Source of the DNA: an uncultured Prevotella sp.
GTDB taxonomy: Bacteria; Bacteroidota; Bacteroidia; Bacteroidales; Bacteroidaceae
Reading direction: 5' to 3'
Length of the DNA stretch: 64,000 bases
Assembly (NCBI GenBank): GCA_946614435.1
Contig: CAMOGW010000008.1
Span: forward strand, 17,675 to 81,674
Numbering within the stretch: position 1 is the stretch's first letter; each line of letters opens with the position of its first letter. The translations under genes and the position numbers were made by a program. The notes beneath the pieces were generated by a model, which saw only the letters and a list, made by a program, of their open reading frames with translations, made no database searches and was not told the origin of the DNA. This document shows positions 1 to 8,865 of the stretch, in pieces.

Positions 1-349
1 CTACCCAGAGATGGTGAAAGCCTTTCTTGTCGCATTGCAAATGCTTATTCTCGCTACTGCCGGATTGCAAATCCGACAGAACGAAAATGCAGATATAGTT
101 TTCGGCATTTTTACGGAGCTTAGTATCCAGTTTCTTGCAGATGGACGAGACGGGAATCTCGTCAACCTTGCATTGAAGAATCTGGAAACCGCTACGCTCG
201 GCTATCTGCTCTATCTGGAAGGTTCGCTCATCAATGGTATATTCGGGCAGCAAGGTCGCACCCGAAGGATTGTTCCATCCCATCTCGGTGATGAACAACT
301 CTCGGAAATTACTCTCTGACAGATATTGATTAAATACGTTTCTTTTCAT
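1..349 (-). CDS. Eco57I-like restriction-modification methylase, N-terminal part (cut by window edge)
   Basis: An open frame starts at an ATG at 349, seven bases after the stop of the helicase gene, and runs off the left edge after 116 codons. The visible residues contain the block FRELFITEMGWNN near position 16, then IAERSGFQILQCKVDEIP and a YICIF strand. I recognise this arrangement as the N-terminal domain that precedes the methylase in large Eco57I-type restriction-modification proteins of Bacteroidota, but no methylase motif is inside the window, so the call rests on similarity by eye. The tight spacing behind a PLD-SNF2 helicase suggests one defence operon. The opposite-strand frame here is a shadow. 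Confidence 0.55.
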   Translation of the reverse strand, partial: MKRNVFNQYLSESNFRELFITEMGWNNPSGATLLPEYTIDERTFQIEQIAERSGFQILQCKVDEIPVSSICKKLDTKLRKNAENYICIFVLSDLQSGSSENKHLQCDKKGFHHLWV

Positions 350-355
350 CTTGTT

Positions 356-3300
356 TTAAGCTTTTAGTCCCATCGAGCAAATGATGGTGGGGTCTTTATG
401 TTTTGTTCGGTCTTCATCGATGCGGCAAAGATTGGCATTCTCGTACATCTCGATGACAGTATCCACAATGTCGTCGTGGGTGCTGCCAGTGCGCATCATG
501 CGCCCTAGGATAAACTTGGAGTTTTCCAACAGCGGATAGTTGTAAATCTGGTCGATGGCAAACTTCAACAATGCTTTCTTCTCCTGTGTATAGAAGAGGT
601 TCAGGGGCTGCTCGTAGTAGTGATTCAGCAAGTCGTAAATCTTACGCTTCGTGCTAAAACGACTACCGAGGATGCCGCCTACATTGGTATTCTCGTTTTT
701 GATGCCCTTGATGGCTTTCTCAACTAACGCTAAGTGGTTGTCCTGCGGCTCCAGTCTTGGTTCGTTGAGCGAGCAGGCCATAGCCTGAAGGATGCGTTTC
801 TGCGACTGGCTGACAATCTCACCTTTAGAATTGAACCACGTCAGCACGTCAAAGTCATTATAGGTTCGGGCATAAGTAATGACACCATCCTCGATAGCAC
901 TATGAGCCTGTTTGGTGGAATAAGCAATATTGGGTATCTCTGGGATGATACGTTTCAACTCAGGGTTGGCATCGGTGGCGTTTTTCCAAATCTGGAATGC
1001 CTGTGAGCCAAGGTCCACATCTACATCGTCCTCGTCTTCATCCAAACTGCCACTTTTCTCGTTATACATATCGCGGAGGTTCTGCTCGTTGCCCTCAAAG
1101 AACACTTCGTCGCTGCCCACAATGCCAGCATTCTCATTGATACGCGCATTCAGGCGGGTACGCAATCGGATAATCTCTTCTACCTTGTCGGCAGGGAAGA
1201 ACGAATAGCAATAGATTTGCTCTGAACTCTGGTCGATACGGTCCACACGTCCTGCACGCTGAATGAGGCGGATGATGGCCCAAGGCAGGTCATAGTTCAC
1301 AATGACATGCGCATCCTGCAAGTTCTGGCCTTCACTGAGTACATCGGTTGCAATGAGCACCCGCAGTTCATTTTCTGCTGAGACATCCGCCTGATTGCTC
1401 AGTGGCGAGAAGCGTTCTACTATGGCCGTCGGGTTCTTGCTGCCGCCCGTTGCCTTGTCTATATGCTGTATGCCTCGCTTTTTCAACTGGTGATATATGT
1501 AGTTGGCAGTATCTGAGTACTGGGTGAACACAATGACTTTGTCGCCTTGGTGCTTCGCACAGAGCAGTTCTTGCAGTTCGTTGAGTTTCTGGTCAGTCTG
1601 CGGGTTCCAGGCTTCGCAGAGGTTGATCATGGCTATCAACTGCTCACAGTCCTTCTTCAACTGCTGCTTCAGAGTGCGCTTAAAGTATTTGGCATTTATC
1701 CACTGCACATTGTTCTTGCCTATCAAGCTATTGTAATATTCCTCGGCCTTCTTCATATAGACGGCCATGTCGTTGGGAACCTGTATGAGATTGTCGCCGG
1801 ATGCCTCTTCCTCTTGTTCGTCATCATTAGAAAAAATGTCGTTGATGTCGGCATCGTCAATGAAGTCTTCGGGAAAGGTGTTCTCGTCGCTGATAGGCAG
1901 TTTGAGTTTGTTGTCAATAGCATAGATAAACACGGCATTGCGCAAAATGTGACGGTACAGCGTCAGCAGGAAAGAAAAGCCGCTGCTGTCAATACGCTTG
2001 AAGAAAGTGCTTTTGCAGAAGCCCATCATACGCTTGCCGGCACGGGACAGATTGGCAATCAAGTCGCTTTCGTATTTGGAAGCATCTTCAGCCTTCTTCT
2101 CGTCCAAATAATGGATCAGACCATAGCGGGGTAGTTTCAGACTTTCCATCAGACCTATCATCTCCACAGAATAGAGCCTGCTATACTGGTCGCCACTGAC
2201 GGTTTTGAACTTAATTGCTTTGGGTACGCGGTCAGGGAAATAGGATTTGTGCCCGTCCTTAAACTCCAAGTATTTACGCCCGTTCTTGGGGTCGGTCTTG
2301 GCATAGTTGTCTTTGATGAAGGTACGGGTACGGCGAACCAGGAAAAGTTTCATCAGTTCCTGCCAGTCCTCCTGACACTCACTGCGCTCAAAAGCCTTGA
2401 TACTCCTGATGAAGTCTTCGTGCTTCTCGGCAAACTTGCGCTCACCGCCAATCTCGCGGATGTAGGCTTCGGGGCGAATGCCTAAATCGGTGTCATCATC
2501 GACGAACAGGCGCAGTTGGCTGCTCAAATCCTTGTATTGCTTGTTATAGGGTGTAGCCGTCAGCAACAACACCTTGCAATCCTGTTTCTGAATAAGATCT
2601 CGGATATTGCGATAGCGTGTGCCCTGACTGTTACGAAGATTGTGGCTTTCATCGACAATAATCAGTTTGTAGTATCTTGCATTATCCACATCAATGGGCT
2701 TTGCCATCGACATGATGTCGGCCTTTAAGTCGTATTGCCTGCGATATTTTGCCCACATGTCTTGCAGATTGGCAGGACAGATAATCAGTGTATTACTGCC
2801 AAAGGTGTTTTCATACATCTTGGCAATGGCACAGGCTGTGATAGTCTTTCCTAATCCCACCACGTCGCCAATCATAGCGCCACCACGCTTCTCGTTGTTC
2901 AGATGGCGGGCGGCAATCTTGACTGCAGTCTGCTGGAAATCGAAAAGGCTGCTCTTGAATTCTGGTGGGATGGTAAACTCCTTGATGCCAGTACGGGCTT
3001 CCTCACTCAGATGGTAGGCTGTCTTCAAATAAATATAGTAAGGAGGAATTTCCTTTTCTCCTGCCCAACTATTGTCAATAATCTCTATCAGTTCTTTGGT
3101 AATGTCGAGGCAGAACTTGTCTTCCCAACGGTCATCGAACCAACGGGATAATTTTTCGGCGCTATCGCTGTCGCCAAATTCGGCATTCAGTTCTCCTTGC
3201 TTGGTCAATCCAGAATAAGTAAGATTGCTGCTACCCATAATGGCCTGAATCTTATTGAAGTTGTCATCAGGGCGATGGGCAAGGTATAACTTGGCGTGAA

Positions 3301-3733
3301 GTGGTTCGCGTAGATACAACTTCACACAAACCTTCTCATCTTTCATCTGTGCCGAAAGACGACGAAGGGTAAACTCGTCTTGCTTAGTGGGCAGGCCCAA
3401 CTGAAGCTGACGCTTGAAGTCGCGGGCAATCTCTAATTTGCACTGACTGACATAGTTGGCATCAGGTAAGACCTGTTCCGTATAGAGTTGTCGAATCAAT
3501 TCTTCTGCAGGCCGATGCATACCAATCAATAAACGGCATTTGCGAAAGATGCGCTTGTCGTTTTCATAGACATAATCGCCCGTAAGGGTTTCTACCTGTT
3601 CTACTACGAGATTCCATCCTCGCAGATTAAAATAGCCGACGCAGAAGTCCACGCGCTTTACACCAGCATTAGTAATGATGCCCTGTAGCCCTTCTGCGAA
3701 TTTGGTCTCTATATTATCGTAGATTCTTGCCAT
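356..3733 (-). CDS. PLD-nuclease/SNF2 helicase fusion protein (defence-type)
   Basis: This 1125-residue protein has an N-terminal phospholipase-D-like domain with HAKLYL (H146, K148) and GSSNLT (about 167-172). A superfamily 2 helicase follows: motif I GDVVGLGKT (about 289-297), motif II DESH (about 361-364), motif III LLLTATP, and a C-terminal helicase domain with VFTQYS, IATDVLSEGQNLQ and QRAGRVDRIDQ. Such fusions bind and remodel DNA and may nick it through the PLD domain. They recur beside Eco57I-type methylases in anti-phage loci, and here the next gene is such a methylase. The layout recalls DISARM drmD or class-I-like RM helicases, but no other DISARM gene is visible, so I do not name the system. 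Confidence 0.8.
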   Translation of the reverse strand: MARIYDNIETKFAEGLQGIITNAGVKRVDFCVGYFNLRGWNLVVEQVETLTGDYVYENDKRIFRKCRLLIGMHRPAEELIRQLYTEQVLPDANYVSQCKLEIARDFKRQLQLGLPTKQDEFTLRRLSAQMKDEKVCVKLYLREPLHAKLYLAHRPDDNFNKIQAIMGSSNLTYSGLTKQGELNAEFGDSDSAEKLSRWFDDRWEDKFCLDITKELIEIIDNSWAGEKEIPPYYIYLKTAYHLSEEARTGIKEFTIPPEFKSSLFDFQQTAVKIAARHLNNEKRGGAMIGDVVGLGKTITACAIAKMYENTFGSNTLIICPANLQDMWAKYRRQYDLKADIMSMAKPIDVDNARYYKLIIVDESHNLRNSQGTRYRNIRDLIQKQDCKVLLLTATPYNKQYKDLSSQLRLFVDDDTDLGIRPEAYIREIGGERKFAEKHEDFIRSIKAFERSECQEDWQELMKLFLVRRTRTFIKDNYAKTDPKNGRKYLEFKDGHKSYFPDRVPKAIKFKTVSGDQYSRLYSVEMIGLMESLKLPRYGLIHYLDEKKAEDASKYESDLIANLSRAGKRMMGFCKSTFFKRIDSSGFSFLLTLYRHILRNAVFIYAIDNKLKLPISDENTFPEDFIDDADINDIFSNDDEQEEEASGDNLIQVPNDMAVYMKKAEEYYNSLIGKNNVQWINAKYFKRTLKQQLKKDCEQLIAMINLCEAWNPQTDQKLNELQELLCAKHQGDKVIVFTQYSDTANYIYHQLKKRGIQHIDKATGGSKNPTAIVERFSPLSNQADVSAENELRVLIATDVLSEGQNLQDAHVIVNYDLPWAIIRLIQRAGRVDRIDQSSEQIYCYSFFPADKVEEIIRLRTRLNARINENAGIVGSDEVFFEGNEQNLRDMYNEKSGSLDEDEDDVDVDLGSQAFQIWKNATDANPELKRIIPEIPNIAYSTKQAHSAIEDGVITYARTYNDFDVLTWFNSKGEIVSQSQKRILQAMACSLNEPRLEPQDNHLALVEKAIKGIKNENTNVGGILGSRFSTKRKIYDLLNHYYEQPLNLFYTQEKKALLKFAIDQIYNYPLLENSKFILGRMMRTGSTHDDIVDTVIEMYENANLCRIDEDRTKHKDPTIICSMGLKA

Positions 3734-3754
3734 AATAACACTTCTAAGGTATTA

Positions 3755-3779
3755 GTAACCTATTTGGGTTACAAATATA
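3755..3779 (-). promoter_or_regulatory. Promoter -7 box and start-site hairpin of the helicase operon
   Basis: On the minus strand the box TATATTTG (3779-3772) matches the Bacteroidota -7 consensus TAnnTTTG. It overlaps by one base a perfect 6-bp hairpin, GTAACC/GGTTAC (3772-3767 and 3760-3755), close to the expected transcription start and about 20 bases before the ATG at 3733. The dyad could be an operator or an mRNA-protecting hairpin. Confidence 0.45.
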
Positions 3780-3916
3780 CATAAAAATTCATAAAGTCAG
3801 TGCTGCTTGAGCAAAAATCTAATAATATTGAGTAGAAAAAATGTCTTGATCTTCAATTTGGTTTGCTGATAGTTCATGAAGAAAGAATCAAGGTAATGCT
3901 CCTTTCTCTATATTCT

Positions 3917-4354
3917 ATAAGTTTTCAAAACATCTGCTCCATCTGCTCCGCATTTGCATCCGTCTGAATTTCAGGCATTTGATGAAAAGTGAATGGGAGC
4001 AGATGGAGCAGATGTTTTTGCCATGAAGTCTTGTCCATTTTTTTTGAGGCATCAATTCATTCTTAGTCATACTGCATTTTAGGCTGCGTCACGTTACGAT
4101 CTAAGCTGAATCATGGGAACGATCTAAGCTGCATCAGAAGATGAACTATTCTGAATCATATTGTGATATAGCCTAAACCTCGTTGCGGTCTATCCAAGAA
4201 CTCATCGTGATTTCTTCTGCACCTCGTCGTGAAATACTCTGCATGATGTGCTCCTTCATCTGTCACCATCTGCTCCCATCTGCTCCTCTTCAAGTGTTTG
4301 ATATACAGTGCGTTGCAGATGGGAGCAGATGGAGCAGATGTTTTGAAAACTTAT
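3917..4354. mobile_element. MITE-like compound element with 33-bp perfect terminal inverted repeats
   Basis: The segment begins ATAAGTTTTCAAAACATCTG and ends with the exact reverse complement; the perfect arms are 3917-3949 and 4322-4354. Inside are two further copies of the motif GGAGCAGATG in inverted orientation (3996-4014 and 4267-4286), giving two small palindromes of about 100 bp at the ends, with a 22-bp-period array between them. It encodes no protein. It fills most of the 669-bp gap between the dehydrogenase stop (4403) and the helicase start (3733). No clear target-site duplication could be read, so transposition is inferred only from the terminal repeats. Confidence 0.6.
4080..4256. 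repeat. Degenerate 22-bp tandem repeat array, copy 1
   Basis: Eight units can be laid out at 22-base steps (one is 23): 4080, 4102, 4125, 4147, 4169, 4191, 4213, 4235. The best-conserved units begin TAGGCTGCGTCA and TAAGCTGAATCA and end in ACGATC. Units diverge strongly, but the phase is kept across 177 bases. One unit shares 14 of 22 bases with a unit of the second array at 24 kb. There are no spacers, so it is not CRISPR. The 22-bp period is about two helical turns, as in protein-binding iterons. Confidence 0.6.
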
Positions 4355-4402
4355 TGTGATGACGTGTTCGCAGTTTCAAAAAAACACGCATTGCTTTGTT
4401 GC

Positions 4403-5383
4403 TCACACCACATTCTGCGGCTGCTGATGAAGGAAGGCGCGGACGTTGGCGATGGCGGTGTTGAGCAGACGGAGGCGGGCCTCGCGCGTGGCCCAGGCTA
4501 TGTGGGGAGTGATGAAAGCGTGAGGCTGGTGGAGTAGGGGATTGTCTTGAGGCGGCTCCTCGGTGAGCACATCGGCACAATAGGCTTGGAGACGGCCTGC
4601 GGATAATGCGGCGGCAACGTCGGCATCGTTGACCAATGGGCCACGACCTGTGTTGATGAGGATGGACGTGGGCTTCATCAGATTCAGTGTGCTGCGGTTG
4701 ATGAGTTGATGGGTGTCGGCGGTCAGCGGACAGTGCAGCGAAAGGATGTCGGACGTGGAGAGTAATTCCGTGAGCTCGGCTTTCTGAATGCCGGCTGGCA
4801 GTGCCTCGGCAGGCTTGGTGGTGAGGGCTTTCACCTTCATGCCGAAGGCGAGGGCTATCTGAGCCACGCGGCTGCCGATATTGCCAAGTCCGATGATGCC
4901 GAAGGTCTTGCCTGCAAGTTCGGTGAGCGGCGTGTCCCAATAGCAGAAGTCGGGCTTGTGGCCCCATTGGCCGTTCCGGTTCTGAATGGCGTAGTGCTCG
5001 GTGCGGTTCGTCACTGTGAGCAGATGGGCAAACACCATCTGCGCCACGCTCTCGGTGCTGTAGGCCGGCACGTTGGTGACGACGATGCCGTGCTCATGGG
5101 CCGCTTCGGTGTCAACGACGTTGTAGCCTGTGGCCAGCACACCGATATATCTGAGGCGGGGCAGCTGCTCTATCTCGCGACGGCCCATGACCACCTTGTT
5201 GGTGAGCACAATCTCGGCACGGGCGGCACGGGCTACGGTGTCACTGGGCTGGGTGCGGTCATATACGGTCAAAGTGATGGGGCAAGACCCGCCTGCTGGC
5301 TGACCTTCCCCCAATTCTTCTAACGACTTCCAGGACAAGTCGCCCGGATTGGTCGTGTAACCGTCAAGAATAACGATGTTCAT
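4403..5383 (-). CDS. D-2-hydroxyacid dehydrogenase (glycerate/hydroxypyruvate reductase type)
   Basis: A 326-residue NAD-dependent oxidoreductase of the D-isomer 2-hydroxyacid dehydrogenase family, acting in the cytoplasm on small 2-keto or 2-hydroxy acids. The nucleotide-binding loop is GIIGLGNIGSRVAQIA (about 143-158). The catalytic Arg lies in NTGRGPLVND, the Glu in VLTEEPP and the His in TPHIAWAT. The length is typical of hydroxypyruvate or glycerate dehydrogenases rather than the longer SerA. It starts six bases after the stop of the acyl-CoA ligase gene and closes that operon, just before the MITE-like element. The exact substrate cannot be read from sequence. Confidence 0.85.
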   Translation of the reverse strand: MNIVILDGYTTNPGDLSWKSLEELGEGQPAGGSCPITLTVYDRTQPSDTVARAARAEIVLTNKVVMGRREIEQLPRLRYIGVLATGYNVVDTEAAHEHGIVVTNVPAYSTESVAQMVFAHLLTVTNRTEHYAIQNRNGQWGHKPDFCYWDTPLTELAGKTFGIIGLGNIGSRVAQIALAFGMKVKALTTKPAEALPAGIQKAELTELLSTSDILSLHCPLTADTHQLINRSTLNLMKPTSILINTGRGPLVNDADVAAALSAGRLQAYCADVLTEEPPQDNPLLHQPHAFITPHIAWATREARLRLLNTAIANVRAFLHQQPQNVV

Positions 5384-5389
5384 CTGTTT

Positions 5390-7051
5390 TTACTTATACA
5401 GATAGCGTTTGATGCTCTTCTTCGGAGTCTTGGCAAACTCTTCTTCGAAGATCTCTACTTCTGAAATCTTCTCGTAGGCAGGAAGCATCTGATTCAGCGT
5501 GTTGCGGTTCTGCTCCATGATGTTCTCCAGATCGGTGCTCGAGAAGTTCATGTTGCGCACCTCGTCGGGATCAGGATGCACGAGCGCCACGAGCTTGTTC
5601 TCGCGCTGCACCACGATGCTCTCAACGACCATCGGCAGGGAGTTGAGCTTGTCCTCTATCTCTTCAGGGTAGATGTTCTGACCGTTGGCACCGAGCAGCA
5701 TGTTCTTCGAGCGTCCGTTGATGAACACATTGCCGTCGCCGTCCATCGTGCCCAGGTCGCCTGTGTGATACCAGCCGTCCTTGTCGATGGTCTGGCGTGT
5801 GGCCTCGTCGTTCTTGTAGTAGCCCAGCATGACGTTCAGGCCGCGAGCCAGAATCTCGCCTGGCACGTTTTCAGGATCGGGAGAGTCTATCTTCACCTGC
5901 ATGTGCAGGGCGGCGCGTCCGCATGAGCCCGGCACGAACTCGCGCCAGTCGGCATAGCAGATGATGGGGGCGCACTCAGTGGCGCCATAGCCCACGGTGT
6001 AGGGGAAGTTGATGCGCTTGAGGAACTGCTCCACCTCCTGATTGAAGGCTGCACCGCCCACAATGATTTCGAAGAACTTGCCGCCGAAGGCTTTGACCAC
6101 CTCCTTGCAGATCATCTCGCGCACCTTCTTAGATATGACGGGCATGTTGAGCAGCAGGCGCATGCGGTTGTTCTGAATCTTCGGGAACACCTTCTTGCGG
6201 ATGATTTTCTCGATGACCAGCGGCACGGCAATGATGATGGCCGGCTTGATGTCGGCAAATGCCTGTGCGATGATGGCGGGCGAGGGGATGCGGTTCAGGT
6301 AATAGACATGACAGCCCTTGAGGAACTCATAGATGAACTCGAAGGCCATGCCGTACATGTGGGCCATTGGCAGAATGCTGATGACGTTGGCTCCCTTCGG
6401 CACGTTGTCGCCCATTACAGAGCAGGCAAAGTCGAAGTTCGACCACAGGGCGCGGTAGGGAATCATCACGCCCTTGGAGAAGCCCGTGGTGCCGCTGGTG
6501 TAGTTGATGAGTGCCAGCTCGTCGGGGCTCTGCTCGTGATAGTACTTCACGTGTTCCTTGCGGAAGTATTTGGGAAACTTCTTGCCGTAGAGCTCGTTCA
6601 GATGTTCGCGTGCGTAGGTGAGCTTGTCGGTGCGGCTCACGATGAGCGAATAGTCGGTGTTGTTGATGACGCCTTCCAGTCCGGGCATCTCATCGGGATT
6701 GATGATGGTGGCCACGTGGTCGCCGGCAAAGAGCAGCTTTGCATCGGAGTGGTTCACGATGTTGTGAATCTGATCGCCCATGAACTCATGCAGGATGGGT
6801 ACGGCCACGGCTCCGTATGTGAGCGTGGCCAGGAAGGCAGCAGCCCACTGGCTGGAGTTGCGCCCGCAGAGCGCAATCTTGTCGCCTTTCTGCACACCTG
6901 AGTTCTCAAACAGGATGTGCAGTTTCTCAATCTTACGAGCCACATCGTGGAACTGCAGGGTCTGGCCCTTATAGTCGGTCAGCGCGTCATGGTCCCAGTT
7001 CTCGATGATGCTTTTTTCAATGAGCTCGTTAAAACTTGGTATTTGTTCCAT
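5390..7051 (-). CDS. AMP-binding long-chain acyl-CoA ligase, copy 2
   Basis: A 553-residue adenylate-forming enzyme predicted to activate a fatty acid as acyl-AMP and load it onto CoA (or a carrier protein). Core motifs are present: the P-loop-like INYTSGTTGFSKGV (about 182-195), the gate region VGYGATECAP, GWYHTGDLG with the ribose-binding Asp, GRSKNMLLGANGQNIYPEEIE, and the lysine-rich end AKTPKKSIKRYLYK. The start MEQIPSFNE aligns with the internal start chosen for the upstream paralogue. It lies nine bases after that gene; the two are close paralogues over their full length, which indicates a tandem duplication. The specific acyl substrate is unknown. Confidence 0.85.
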   Translation of the reverse strand: MEQIPSFNELIEKSIIENWDHDALTDYKGQTLQFHDVARKIEKLHILFENSGVQKGDKIALCGRNSSQWAAAFLATLTYGAVAVPILHEFMGDQIHNIVNHSDAKLLFAGDHVATIINPDEMPGLEGVINNTDYSLIVSRTDKLTYAREHLNELYGKKFPKYFRKEHVKYYHEQSPDELALINYTSGTTGFSKGVMIPYRALWSNFDFACSVMGDNVPKGANVISILPMAHMYGMAFEFIYEFLKGCHVYYLNRIPSPAIIAQAFADIKPAIIIAVPLVIEKIIRKKVFPKIQNNRMRLLLNMPVISKKVREMICKEVVKAFGGKFFEIIVGGAAFNQEVEQFLKRINFPYTVGYGATECAPIICYADWREFVPGSCGRAALHMQVKIDSPDPENVPGEILARGLNVMLGYYKNDEATRQTIDKDGWYHTGDLGTMDGDGNVFINGRSKNMLLGANGQNIYPEEIEDKLNSLPMVVESIVVQRENKLVALVHPDPDEVRNMNFSSTDLENIMEQNRNTLNQMLPAYEKISEVEIFEEEFAKTPKKSIKRYLYK

Positions 7052-7060
7052 AGTATCTGT

Positions 7061-8716
7061 TTATGCTTGGTAAAGATATCGTTTAATACTCTTTTTAGGT
7101 GTCTTGGCAAATTCTTCGTGATGCAGTCGGATGGCCGACAGGCGGCTGTAGGCTGGCAGATGGGCGTTCAGGTCGTGGCGAATCTGCTCCATGATGCCTT
7201 CCAGCTCTTGCTGTGTGAACTTCACGATCTCGTCCTGATCGGGATAGACCAGCGCCATGAGCTTCTCATGTTCCTGCACCACCACGCTCTCTGCCACCAT
7301 AGGCATGGAGTTGAGCTTATCCTCTATCTCCTCGGGATAGATGTTCTGTCCGCTGGCTCCGAGTATCATGTTCTTGATGCGTCCGCGAATGAAGATGTTG
7401 CCGTTGGCATCCATCGTGCCGAGGTCGCCTGTGTGATACCATCCGTCGGCATCAAGGGCTTCGCGTGTGGCTTCTTCGTTCTTATAGTAGCCCAGCATGA
7501 CGTTGGTGCCGCGTGCCAAAATCTCGCCCGGCGTGTTGCGCGGGTCGTTGCTGGCTATGCACACCTCCATGTTGTCGATGGCCTTACCGCACGAACCGGC
7601 CACGAACTCGTGCCAGTCGGAATAGCTGATGAGCGGTGAGCACTCGGTGGCTCCATAGCCCACGGTGATGGGGAAGTTGATGGACAGCAGGAACTGCTCT
7701 ACCTCCTTGGAGAGGGCAGCACCGCCCACAATCACCTCGTAGGCCCGTCCGCCAAAGGCTGCATACACCTGTTCGGCGATTTTCTCCTTCACCTTCTTCG
7801 ACACCACAGGGGTGTTGAGCAACAGGCGCATGCGGTTGCTCTGAATGATGGGGAATACTTTCTTGCGGATGATTTTCTCGATGATCAATGGCACCGAGAT
7901 GACCAGTGCGGGCTTGATGTCGGTGAATGCCTTTGCAATGAGTGTGGGGGAGGGCAGGCGGTTGAGGAAATAAAGATGGCAACCGTTGCAGAAACCGAAG
8001 AGGAACTCGATGCTGAGGCCGTACATGTGGGCCATCGGCAGAATGTCGAGCATCGGGTCGCCGGCCTTGACGTGTTTGCCCAGTCGGCGGATACAGAAGT
8101 CCACATTGCCCCACAGTCCGCGATAGGGCAGCATCACGCCCTTGGAGAAGCCCGTAGTGCCGCTGGTGTAGTTGATGAGTGCCAGCTCATGGGGCGTGTC
8201 TTCATGATAGCTCACATGCTGCTTGCGGAAGGCTTTCGGATACTTGGAGCCGAACATGTAGTTCAGATGCTCACGCGCATAGGTGAGCTTCTCTGAGCGC
8301 GACACCATGAGCGAGAAGTCGGGAATGTTGACGATACCCTCCAGATGGGGCATCTCCTCGGGCACTATCTCCTTGGCTATAAAGTCGCCTACGAACAGGA
8401 GCTTCGACTCAGAGTGATTCACGATGTTGTGAATCTGCTCGGCATTGAACTCGTGGAGTATGGGAACGGCCACTGCCCCGTAAGTGAGCGTGGCGAGAAA
8501 AGTGACGGCCCAGTGAGCCGAATTGCGCCCACAGATGGCAATCTTGTCGCCTTTCGTGACGTGACTGTTTTCAAACAGGATGTGCAGCTTTTCAATCTTT
8601 CGTGCCACATCGTGGTACTGGAGGGTCTGGCCTTGATAGTCGGTCAGTGCGTCAGCATCCCAGTTTTGGATGATAGTCCTCTGTATGTATTGGTTGAAAC
8701 TTGAACCGGTTTCCAT
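7061..8716 (-). CDS. AMP-binding long-chain acyl-CoA ligase, copy 1
   Basis: Paralogue of the following gene, 551 residues, with INYTSGTTGFSKGV, VGYGATECSP, GWYHTGDLG, GRIKNMILGASGQNIYPEEIE and AKTPKKSIKRYLYQ. The open frame extends to 8770, but I start at 8716: METGSSFNQ aligns with MEQIPSFNE of copy 2, and the -7 promoter box at 8747-8740 lies inside the longer frame. It is the first gene of a three-gene operon with copy 2 and the hydroxyacid dehydrogenase. Differences from copy 2 cluster in the region just after the N-terminal third and in the acyl-pocket part, so the two may prefer different chain types (inference). Confidence 0.85.
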   Translation of the reverse strand: METGSSFNQYIQRTIIQNWDADALTDYQGQTLQYHDVARKIEKLHILFENSHVTKGDKIAICGRNSAHWAVTFLATLTYGAVAVPILHEFNAEQIHNIVNHSESKLLFVGDFIAKEIVPEEMPHLEGIVNIPDFSLMVSRSEKLTYAREHLNYMFGSKYPKAFRKQHVSYHEDTPHELALINYTSGTTGFSKGVMLPYRGLWGNVDFCIRRLGKHVKAGDPMLDILPMAHMYGLSIEFLFGFCNGCHLYFLNRLPSPTLIAKAFTDIKPALVISVPLIIEKIIRKKVFPIIQSNRMRLLLNTPVVSKKVKEKIAEQVYAAFGGRAYEVIVGGAALSKEVEQFLLSINFPITVGYGATECSPLISYSDWHEFVAGSCGKAIDNMEVCIASNDPRNTPGEILARGTNVMLGYYKNEEATREALDADGWYHTGDLGTMDANGNIFIRGRIKNMILGASGQNIYPEEIEDKLNSMPMVAESVVVQEHEKLMALVYPDQDEIVKFTQQELEGIMEQIRHDLNAHLPAYSRLSAIRLHHEEFAKTPKKSIKRYLYQA

Positions 8717-8739
8717 TGCACAGAAATCAAAAATTTGTG

Positions 8740-8771
8740 CAAAGGTAAATTGTTTTCTGCACATCCGCAAA
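8740..8771 (-). promoter_or_regulatory. Promoter of the acyl-CoA ligase operon
   Basis: On the minus strand TACCTTTG (8747-8740) fits the -7 consensus, with TTTG (8771-8768) 20 bases upstream as the -33 box. The leader before the ATG at 8716 would be only about 15-20 bases. Confidence 0.6.
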
Positions 8772-8865
8772 TTTTCTGTGCAGATTTTTATGCTTAAAAG
8801 TGTTTAAATGTAATTTAGGTCATATTTTTCGCCATATTGGTGCCGACTTTAAGTTTTTTTTAGAA

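Noticed and set aside
11..319. Plus-strand 102-codon open frame at the left edge
   Set aside because: It overlaps the minus-strand methylase frame, has no promoter and its protein looks like an antisense shadow.
4080..4256. CRISPR array
   Set aside because: The 22-base units are contiguous and degenerate with no spacers; no cas genes are present.
4290..4967. Minus-strand 225-codon frame overlapping the hydroxyacid dehydrogenase
   Set aside because: Arg/His/Pro-rich out-of-frame translation of a real gene in a GC-rich stretch.
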